From Flavobacterium columnare NBRC 100251 = ATCC 23463 (lineage in GTDB: Bacteria; Bacteroidota; Bacteroidia; Flavobacteriales; Flavobacteriaceae), in contig NZ_PCMX01000037.1 in assembly GCF_002530675.1 (NCBI RefSeq), positions 445 to 33,288 on the forward strand: DNA of 32,844 nt, given 5' to 3'. The notes below the pieces were generated by a model. The model was given only the letters and a program-made list of their open reading frames with translations, did not search any database and had not been told where the DNA came from. A program made the position numbers and the translations under genes. Below, one piece after another: positions 26,368 through 32,844 of the stretch (its first letter is position 1; the number at the start of each line of letters is the position of its first letter).

Positions 26368-27321
26368 TTAAAACAATTTTTGAATAATACTTTCTTCTGT
26401 AATACCTTCGGCATCTGCCTTATAATTTTTTACAATACGGTGGCGTAAAATTCCCACTGCTACGGCTTGTACATCCTCTATATCAGGACTAAATTTACCT
26501 TGTAGAGCAGCATGTGTTTTGGCAGCTAAAATTAAATTTTGAGATGCTCGTGGCCCTGCCCCCCAGTCAATATAGTTTTTGACTAACTCTGGAGCTAAAA
26601 CATTATCAGGACGAGTTTTAGACACTAAAGTTACGGCATACTCTATCAGGTTATCTGTAACAGGTATTCTACGAATCAATTGTTGGAATTCAATAATTTC
26701 ACTTGGGGTAAATAATGGATTTACGTTTACTTTTAAATCAGAGGTGGTATTTTTTACAACCAAAACTTCTTCTGCAAATGTTGGATAGTTTAACTTGATA
26801 GCAAACATAAATCGGTCTAACTGTGCCTCTGGCAAAGGATAGGTTCCTTCTTGTTCTATTGGGTTTTGAGTAGCCAATACAAAAAAAGGCAGTTCTAATT
26901 TGTAATGATGACCAGCCACCGTAACTGATTTTTCCTGCATAGCTTCTAAGAGTGCTGCTTGGGTTTTTGGCGGTGTACGATTTATCTCATCTGCTAAAAT
27001 AATATTAGAAAAAATAGGTCCTTTTATGAATTTGAAGGTGCGATTTTCATCTAAAATTTCACTTCCTAAAATATCGGACGGCATTAAATCTGGAGTAAAC
27101 TGAATACGTTTAAAATCTAATCCTAATGCTTGCGAGATGGTATTTACCATTAATGTCTTTGCTAATCCTGGCACGCCTACTAAAAGTGCGTGTCCACCAG
27201 AAAATATACTTAATACAATTTGATTGACTACTTCTTCTTGTCCTACAATTATTTTACCAATTTCTGCTTTTAATTCTTTTTGTTTCTGAACTAATCGTTC
27301 TATAGCTGTTACATCTGACAT
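26368..27321 (-). CDS. MoxR family AAA+ ATPase
   Basis: This 317-aa MoxR-type AAA+ ATPase has a Walker A motif at GVPGLAKT (49-56), Walker B at IILADE (107-112), sensor 1 at ATQNP (150-154) and a late WGAGPRASQ sensor-2 region. MoxR proteins act as chaperone-like ATPases, usually with von Willebrand factor A and DUF58 partner proteins encoded next door. Here the downstream neighbour is an esterase and the upstream one a SWIM protein, so the usual partners are absent from this window. The length is normal and the frame intact. A 149-bp AT-rich gap upstream probably contains its promoter, but I see no box that fits the consensus well. Confidence 0.93.
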   Translation of the reverse strand: MSDVTAIERLVQKQKELKAEIGKIIVGQEEVVNQIVLSIFSGGHALLVGVPGLAKTLMVNTISQALGLDFKRIQFTPDLMPSDILGSEILDENRTFKFIKGPIFSNIILADEINRTPPKTQAALLEAMQEKSVTVAGHHYKLELPFFVLATQNPIEQEGTYPLPEAQLDRFMFAIKLNYPTFAEEVLVVKNTTSDLKVNVNPLFTPSEIIEFQQLIRRIPVTDNLIEYAVTLVSKTRPDNVLAPELVKNYIDWGAGPRASQNLILAAKTHAALQGKFSPDIEDVQAVAVGILRHRIVKNYKADAEGITEESIIQKLF

Positions 27322-27470
27322 TCTATCTATGTTATTTTATATTTTTTGAATTTTGATTTTAAAATTGAAAACATATAAAATCATAACTCACTTATAAGTT
27401 TTTTTTTTACCTTTAGAAAAGTTAAAGCTAATGTTTTTATTTGATTTAAAAAAATTTGAAATAAAGCTAA

Positions 27471-29117
27471 TTACTCATCTAAACTCTTTTTTCGTAAGAT
27501 TCTTAGCACTTCGTTAAAACCTCTGAATTGTTTTAGATAAAATTCCAATTGTTTTTCATCATAATTTTTTATTATAAATTGAACAATTTCGTTCACCTCT
27601 TTTTTCTCGTGTAATGACGAACTACGGATATTGCATAATGCTTTTAAGAATTTAATTTCTGACATTTTAAAAGCATCTTCTTTGTATTGATTAAAAATGG
27701 TGTAACTATCTGTTTTATTTAAAATATCAAAAAGAAATTCTTGTTTTCCTTCTTCTTTTTTTAGTTGATAATATAACTCAAATGCTTCTTGGTTTCCAGA
27801 AACTATGGCATTAGTTGCATTTATCAACAAAGCTTGTCGGTACTTTTTAAAATCTTCTAAAGGAGCATATTTTTTTATTAATTCATAGTTATTTAGACTA
27901 AAAATATATTTCCCGTGTCGTGCTAGTAATAAGGCTAATTTATCATTTTGCTCTAGTTTGCGATACAATTCATCTAAAATTTTCACATAAGGGGTGTTAA
28001 ATTCCGCATAATAATTACTATCTATTTGGTCTAAAGCATATTTTTCTACTTTTTCATTTTCACCTAACTCTTTTAATGCTTGAATGAGTAAGAGGTTATA
28101 GTCGTTTTGAAATTTTACGGGTTCAAAGATTTTTACATACTTAGCAAACATCCCATGTTCAATGTAAATAGGTAAAACAAATTCTCTTAAATGAAAGTTT
28201 TGTAATCCCCAATCTGCTTTTTTTTCTAAAAAAGGTTTCGCTTGTTCTTCCAATTTATTCAAGAAAAAAGCAAGTTTTAACTCGTTTGTTTTTGAAAATT
28301 TATAAATTTTATCCGTATAAAAAAAATCAGTATATTCTTCTCTATCTGTTATTTCAAAGACTATCAAGGACTCTACTCTTTCGCACCATAGATCAAAATC
28401 TTTTAGGAGTAAAAGGTTTGTAATAAAAGTTTCTTTTATTTTATTAATAAAGGTTTCAATTCGAGTTGTATGCAAATAATAGTCATTATAAAATTGCCAA
28501 AGTTCTTTGGCTATGTAATTAATAAGTTTTAGATTTTCTAGAGTTTGACTTTGTAAAAGGGCATCAATATAAGGTCTTAGACTTATTTGAAGGGTATCTA
28601 TAATTTTTTTAACCTCATTGGTTTGTACTGTTTTTCTTTTTCCTATAATAGATTTTATGGATTCATTAATAATTGTGGTAAGTTTTTCTTCGGAAATTTG
28701 AATTTCTTCTTTAGAGAATTGATTTTTAAAAACGAAGGCTATTTCTTTATTGGTATTTAATAAATCTGCTATCCAAATTCGCAAATCAAGATCTGAAATC
28801 GTTTCTAATAATTGATCTGATTCGGATTGCTTTTTAACGACTCTTTTTTTTACTTTTTCGGTTGTTGTTTGATTTTTAAGGAAAGAAGCTAATGCTATTA
28901 TATGTATACAAACTCCATTATCTGAACAATCGCAAAGGGTTGACTCGATTTGTTTCTTGGAATTGATTTTTATTTGCACATCATAACTTTTATCTTTTTG
29001 ATCTACATAAGCAACGAACGAGTTCGGTTTTAACTCATCTAAATCACGAACAGTTAGGTTCTTTATTTGTTTTAGTTTTGTATTATTTTCTTTTAAAAAG
29101 GAAGCAAGAGTATGCAT
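27471..29117 (-). CDS. SWIM zinc-finger protein
   Basis: This 548-aa cytosolic protein has an N-terminal SWIM zinc finger: Cys62, Cys64, Cys70 and His72 in CDCSDNGVCIH, preceded by the beta-strand segment YDVQIKINSKK. SWIM domains bind DNA or proteins and occur with Swi2/Snf2 helicases and in transposases. No helicase motifs follow here. The remaining 450 residues are charged, mainly helical and possibly repeat-like. It lies between the surA terminator and the MoxR gene, with 46 bp between that terminator and its start. The gene could be transcribed alone. The finger is clear; the function is unknown. Confidence 0.8.
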   Translation of the reverse strand: MHTLASFLKENNTKLKQIKNLTVRDLDELKPNSFVAYVDQKDKSYDVQIKINSKKQIESTLCDCSDNGVCIHIIALASFLKNQTTTEKVKKRVVKKQSESDQLLETISDLDLRIWIADLLNTNKEIAFVFKNQFSKEEIQISEEKLTTIINESIKSIIGKRKTVQTNEVKKIIDTLQISLRPYIDALLQSQTLENLKLINYIAKELWQFYNDYYLHTTRIETFINKIKETFITNLLLLKDFDLWCERVESLIVFEITDREEYTDFFYTDKIYKFSKTNELKLAFFLNKLEEQAKPFLEKKADWGLQNFHLREFVLPIYIEHGMFAKYVKIFEPVKFQNDYNLLLIQALKELGENEKVEKYALDQIDSNYYAEFNTPYVKILDELYRKLEQNDKLALLLARHGKYIFSLNNYELIKKYAPLEDFKKYRQALLINATNAIVSGNQEAFELYYQLKKEEGKQEFLFDILNKTDSYTIFNQYKEDAFKMSEIKFLKALCNIRSSSLHEKKEVNEIVQFIIKNYDEKQLEFYLKQFRGFNEVLRILRKKSLDE

Positions 29118-29163
29118 AGATAGTAATAATTACGAACTCACCCTCTTAAAATAAATAGTAATA

Positions 29164-29205
29164 AAAAAGAGTTAATTCTATAAAACTATAAAATTAACTC
29201 TTTTT
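29164..29205 (-). terminator. Terminator of the parvulin operon
   Basis: A 14-bp stem (29164-29177 with 29192-29205) surrounds a 14-nt AT-rich loop, and a T-run follows on the minus strand. It lies 15 bp past the stop of the SurA-like gene. Confidence 0.8.
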
Positions 29206-29220
29206 ACATAAAATAAAAAA

Positions 29221-30573
29221 TTATTTCTTTAACCAGTTATTTGTGAAGGTACAGTCACGGTACTCTCCATTAATTTTAATATGGGTTTCTTTTATTTTAT
29301 CTGCACTCCATTTTGCAATTTCTTTTAATTGCTTTTCTTTTAACGCTAATTCTTTTAAACGCAAGTAATCTTTAGCATAGTCAGCCGTATGTTCTTCAAA
29401 ACGATTGGTTACGGTCATGATTTTAAAAAATTTAGCTCCTGTTCTATCCTCATCTGTTACTGGATAGGATATTTCACCATCTTTTAGGTTTGCTACGACT
29501 CCATAAATAGAGGGATCCATCTTAGTCAACTCAAAACGAGTGTCTTGTGTCTTAGGATTTAGCAAAACCCCTCCGTCATTTTTAGTTTCTTTTTCATCTG
29601 AAAATTGGCGAGCTGCTTGAGCAAAAGTTAATTCTTTATTTAAAATACGTGATCTAATTTTTTCGGCTTTTTCCCTTGCTTCTTTTATGGCTTTATCAGA
29701 GGCTTTAGGAGCAATTACTATATGTCGTAATTCTAAATCTTGTCCTTTAATTTTTTCTAATTGGATAATGTGATAGCCAAATTCAGTTTCAAAAGGTTCT
29801 GATATTTCTCCTTCTTGTAAACTAAAAGCTACGTCTTTAAATTCTTTTACAAACTGAGTTTTTCGATTCATTTTGTAATATCCTCCGTTATTCTTAGACC
29901 CTGGATCTTCAGAATACAGAACGGCTTTTGTAAAGAAACTAGCTCCATTTTCTAAAACCTCTTTTTTTAATGATTTTAGTTGATCTATAATAACCTGTTT
30001 CGAGTCTTTAGATATTTCAGGTTTTACAACAATTTGAGCTAATTCCATTTCTGCTCCAAAAACGGGTAATTCTTCTTTTGGAATTTTTTTATAAAAATCA
30101 CGAACTTCTTCAGGAGTAATAGTTACGAGGTCTACAATCTTTTTTTGCATTTCTGCCGTTAATTTATTTGATTTAATAATATCAAATAATTCCGTTCTCA
30201 AATCTTGCTCGCTAGATTTCCTGTAGTATTCAACTACTTTCTCCATGGATCCTAATTGTTGTTTAGCATAATCTAGCTGTTCTTCTAGTTTTTGATTGAC
30301 TTCTGCATCTGTTACTTTTATACTGTCTTGAACTGCTTGATGTGCGTATAATTTATCTTCTAACAACTTACCCAACATTTGACAGCGAGAAATTTCTTTT
30401 GTATTAATTCCTTGTTGTTTGAGTTCAATGTACGTTTTGTCAATATCTGAATCTAAAATTATATAATCTCCAACTACTCCAACTACCCCATCTACTTTTG
30501 TTTTTTGAGCAGTAGTCGAAAAAACGGCAATGAATAAAGTTAGAAAAACACTTACTTTTTGAATTAATTTCAT
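29221..30573 (-). CDS. surA: SurA-like periplasmic peptidyl-prolyl isomerase
   Basis: This 450-aa periplasmic chaperone has a signal peptide (1-22, ending TTAQ). Next comes the SurA N-terminal fold starting KVDGVVGVVGDYIILDSDID, which closely matches the family pattern, then two parvulin (PpiC) domains at roughly 175-275 and 280-385. Typical parvulin signatures are visible: YSEDPGSKNNGG, FGYHIIQLE, LRHIVIAP and FSDEKETKNDGG. SurA escorts outer-membrane proteins to the BAM complex. Its start is 19 bp after the stop of the larger PpiC gene upstream, so both are in one operon that ends at the terminator 29164-29205. The assignment is confident; the symbol follows the family. Confidence 0.9.
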   Translation of the reverse strand: MKLIQKVSVFLTLFIAVFSTTAQKTKVDGVVGVVGDYIILDSDIDKTYIELKQQGINTKEISRCQMLGKLLEDKLYAHQAVQDSIKVTDAEVNQKLEEQLDYAKQQLGSMEKVVEYYRKSSEQDLRTELFDIIKSNKLTAEMQKKIVDLVTITPEEVRDFYKKIPKEELPVFGAEMELAQIVVKPEISKDSKQVIIDQLKSLKKEVLENGASFFTKAVLYSEDPGSKNNGGYYKMNRKTQFVKEFKDVAFSLQEGEISEPFETEFGYHIIQLEKIKGQDLELRHIVIAPKASDKAIKEAREKAEKIRSRILNKELTFAQAARQFSDEKETKNDGGVLLNPKTQDTRFELTKMDPSIYGVVANLKDGEISYPVTDEDRTGAKFFKIMTVTNRFEEHTADYAKDYLRLKELALKEKQLKEIAKWSADKIKETHIKINGEYRDCTFTNNWLKK

Positions 30574-30592
30574 TTTATTGCTTTATTACTTT

Positions 30593-32548
30593 TTATTTGG
30601 ATGTTTTTAACTTTTCAAAAATACTATTATTAACATTAACTTTAAATTCTTTTTTGAGTTCAGAAACCCAACTATCTTCAAGATATTGTTGATAATCACT
30701 AATAACTTTTCCTTTTATTTCTTCTAATGTCTTTTGTCCAGCTGGTAAAACCTTTAATACTTTATTAACGTAAAAATACTCTTTTTCTTTATAAATCTTA
30801 GAAACTCCTTCTTTCAAAATTATATTAGGGTTCATCCCTTCTTCGATTGTTTCTTCTTTAGGTATAACATGAACGACTTCTTTTGTATTTATTTTTTCTT
30901 TCAATAGATCTACGGTAGTATTTTCTCTTAATATTTTTTGAGCTTTCTTAACAAGTTGCTCATTGGTAGAAGATACTATTATTACTTTTGCTCTATTCTT
31001 CCATTGGTAGTTCAATTTATTTTGTTCGAAATAATTTTTAAGTCCAATAGAATCTTGTTTGGCCTTATTCCAAATTTCTTTTTCCATTAGATCAAATAAG
31101 AGCAGACCATCTCTATACTCTGCTACGATATTTTCAAAATCAGGAAATTCTTTTTCTAAATTTTCATTATAATAAAGATTTAATTGATTATCTATAAAAT
31201 TGGAATATACTTGATCTATCCATTTTTCAATAGGTTTTATTTTTGTTTTTGCTTTTTGTTGCGAACTTAATTCATTTAGAAAAGCAGTTCCTGGAATAGA
31301 TTTATCTGCTAATTTTACTAATTCCCCATCAAATTGCTTTTTATCTTCTGGCATTTTCCACTCAGTAGTATAATAACTATCTGTTATACTATTTCTAATT
31401 TCTGAAAACATTTTTTCATTACGTCTTACAGGATATTTTTCACGTAGTTTAGATGTTAATGCAGAAACTATTATTTTGGAGCGATCATCTTTTCTAATTT
31501 TAGTGTCTAGCTCACGTTCCATCTCTTGTAATTTCTTAATGGGATGTTTTTCAATAAGTTTAACTATGTGCCATCCGAATTGGCTTTCGAAAGGTTCTGA
31601 ATAATCTCCTGCTTTATTTAATTCAAATGCTTTATTTTCAAAAACTTCTGAACTCAACTGACCTGAACTAAAACGAGGCAAAGTTCCTCCTTTAGGAGCA
31701 GAGCTTTTATCTTCTGAATATTGATTTGCTAAAGTAGCGAAATTTTCGTCTTGTTTTAATTTTGAATAAATATCAAAAATTGAGTTTTTAGATTTTATAC
31801 TATCAGCATCTGTAGTACTTTTCGTCTTTAAGATCATAATATGGGCTACTGTTAGCTCTCCTCTATTTTCTCTTATATCTTGCACTTTTAGTAGATGATA
31901 TCCAAACTTTGTACGTACTGGCATAGATATTTCTCCTATTTTTGTGTTATAAGCTGCTGATTCAAAAGGATACACCATACGAAAAGCAGAAAAATATCCT
32001 AAATTTCCTTTATTTTCTTTAGCAGAAGGATCTTGAGAATATTGAATTGCCAATGATTCAAAAGACTCTCCTTTCAGAGCCTTGTTTCTTATCTCTTGAA
32101 CTACTTTATAAGCCTTTAGTGTGTCTTGAGCTGTTGCATTTTCATCGCATAAGATAAGAATATGTGATGCTTTTACTTCTTTTTGAATTCTGGAATAGGC
32201 TTCATCAATTAATGCTTTTGTAACCTTACTATCGGAAGTATAATTTTTAGCTAATTGATTTCTATAAGAACGCAACTCATTTTTGTATTGCATTCCATTT
32301 TGCAATCCTAATTTATTAGCTTTATGAATTTTTAATTTATAAGCTACATATAAATCTAAGTAAGCATTCAAATCTTTTTGCGATTCATCCTTAACCAAAT
32401 CAATATTTTTATTATAAACTCGTAAGAATTCATCTGTATAATACGGTTTATCATCAATGGTAAATAATATGTCCTTATTTGTACTTTGTGAAAAACCTAC
32501 AGTAGAAACTGCAAATAATGCAGTAGTTAAAAACTCTTTTAGATTCAT
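30593..32548 (-). CDS. Double-parvulin periplasmic peptidyl-prolyl isomerase
   Basis: This 651-aa exported chaperone has a signal peptide beginning MNLKEFLTT and ending near GFSQS. Two parvulin domains follow: the first opens with KASHILIL and closes with FGYHLLKVQ; the second opens with VAHIMILK and closes with FGWHIVKL. A long C-terminal half of helical character ends in another SurA-like segment. The reading frame extends nine codons further upstream, to 32575. I choose 32548 because a consensus promoter (-7 box 32585-32578) would place the RNA start near 32571, past the longer start codon, and because the signal peptide begins here. It is first in an operon with the SurA-like gene and probably assists outer-membrane protein folding. 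Confidence 0.88.
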   Translation of the reverse strand: MNLKEFLTTALFAVSTVGFSQSTNKDILFTIDDKPYYTDEFLRVYNKNIDLVKDESQKDLNAYLDLYVAYKLKIHKANKLGLQNGMQYKNELRSYRNQLAKNYTSDSKVTKALIDEAYSRIQKEVKASHILILCDENATAQDTLKAYKVVQEIRNKALKGESFESLAIQYSQDPSAKENKGNLGYFSAFRMVYPFESAAYNTKIGEISMPVRTKFGYHLLKVQDIRENRGELTVAHIMILKTKSTTDADSIKSKNSIFDIYSKLKQDENFATLANQYSEDKSSAPKGGTLPRFSSGQLSSEVFENKAFELNKAGDYSEPFESQFGWHIVKLIEKHPIKKLQEMERELDTKIRKDDRSKIIVSALTSKLREKYPVRRNEKMFSEIRNSITDSYYTTEWKMPEDKKQFDGELVKLADKSIPGTAFLNELSSQQKAKTKIKPIEKWIDQVYSNFIDNQLNLYYNENLEKEFPDFENIVAEYRDGLLLFDLMEKEIWNKAKQDSIGLKNYFEQNKLNYQWKNRAKVIIVSSTNEQLVKKAQKILRENTTVDLLKEKINTKEVVHVIPKEETIEEGMNPNIILKEGVSKIYKEKEYFYVNKVLKVLPAGQKTLEEIKGKVISDYQQYLEDSWVSELKKEFKVNVNNSIFEKLKTSK

Positions 32549-32577
32549 TATTCTATTGTTATTTATAAATAGCAAAG

Positions 32578-32607
32578 CAAAAATAAGAATTAGAACACAT
32601 TAAACAA
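32578..32607 (-). promoter_or_regulatory. Consensus Bacteroidota promoter of the parvulin operon
   Basis: TTG (32607-32605) is followed by exactly 19 bp and then TATTTTTG (32585-32578), a full match to the TTG/TAnnTTTG sigma-ABfr pattern of Bacteroidota. The expected transcript start is near 32571, giving a leader of about 23 nt before the 32548 start codon. Confidence 0.75.
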
Positions 32608-32643
32608 GTAAAGATAAATCTATTAACAAAAAATTATTAACGA

Positions 32644-32671
32644 AAAAAGCACCTCCTATGAGGTGCTTTTT
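32644..32671 (-). terminator. Terminator of the OmpA-family gene
   Basis: A perfect 12-bp stem (32644-32655 with 32660-32671) has the 4-nt loop CTAT. Its outer five pairs are A-T, giving U-runs on both strands. It lies 20 bp after the OmpA-like stop codon and upstream of the parvulin promoter. Confidence 0.9.
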
Positions 32672-32691
32672 AACCAAGCTTTTATATTTTA

Positions 32692-32844
32692 TTACATTTT
32701 TACAATGATAAATTCACTTCTTCTGTTTGCTTGATGTTGTTCTTCTGTGCAAGAAGATTGATTGGTTGGTTCGCAACCACAATCATTTACTAATTGTGAT
32801 TCTCCATAACCACGTCCTGTTAAGCGATCTTTAGCAATACCGTT
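32692..32844 (-). CDS. OmpA-family outer-membrane protein, C-terminus only
   Basis: The last 50 codons of a gene run in from the right edge and end at TAA (32694-32692). The peptide contains GRGYGESQLVNDC and EEQHQANRRSEFIIVK. This is the closing part of an OmpA C-terminal peptidoglycan-binding domain, with the conserved NRRSEF segment that includes the peptidoglycan-contacting arginine. Three cysteines lie in the insert between these motifs, as is common in Flavobacteriaceae homologues. The N-terminal part is outside the window, so the overall architecture cannot be stated. It is followed by the terminator 32644-32671. Confidence 0.88.
   Translation of the reverse strand, partial: NGIAKDRLTGRGYGESQLVNDCGCEPTNQSSCTEEQHQANRRSEFIIVKM

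Noticed and set aside
1..32844. tRNA, rRNA, riboswitch or phage attachment site
   Set aside because: I found no cloverleaf, rRNA segment, known riboswitch core or direct-repeat attachment pair on either strand.

Overview
The window looks like a chromosomal segment of a member of the Bacteroidota, most likely Flavobacteriaceae and Flavobacterium-like. The DNA is visibly AT-rich. It encodes SprB-type repeats with a type IX secretion (T9SS) sorting domain and a TANFOR-type surface protein. It also has a textbook Bacteroidota promoter (TTG, 19 bp, TAnnTTTG), and few starts have a Shine-Dalgarno sequence. Every gene I can support is on the minus strand, so transcription runs from high to low coordinates.

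Region 1 (17-738) is a compact mobile unit. A RAYT-type Y1 transposase gene lies between two inverted 39-bp REP-like repeats that differ at two positions, each of which folds into a hairpin. A perfect 19-bp-arm stem-loop sits just upstream of the transposase start.

Region 2 (798-22063) is one apparent operon of six genes covering more than 21 kb. In transcription order it encodes: a 1675-aa exported beta-rich protein of unknown family; a 1780-aa SprB-repeat protein with a T9SS type A sorting domain; a 692-aa exported protein of fibronectin type III modules; an 823-aa predicted outer-membrane barrel with an unusual helical C-terminal extension; an 1815-aa TANFOR/Fn3 protein with an internal HExxH metallopeptidase motif and a C-terminal DNA/RNA non-specific endonuclease module; and a 241-aa acidic protein one base downstream that is probably the cognate immunity protein. 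I read this as a surface-exposed polymorphic-toxin delivery locus. This is the best candidate for a poorly described system in the window.

Region 3 (22064-22698) has no confident gene. It holds the operon promoter candidate, an open frame without a start codon that may be a gene remnant, a palindromic REP-like repeat, and the terminator of the next gene.

Region 4 (22699-32844) is core genome: aconitate hydratase B, an alpha/beta hydrolase coupled to a MoxR ATPase, a SWIM zinc-finger protein, two SurA-like parvulin chaperones in one operon, and the C-terminus of an OmpA-family protein cut by the window edge. The parvulins and OmpA suggest an envelope-biogenesis neighbourhood. Clear intrinsic terminators separate most of these units.
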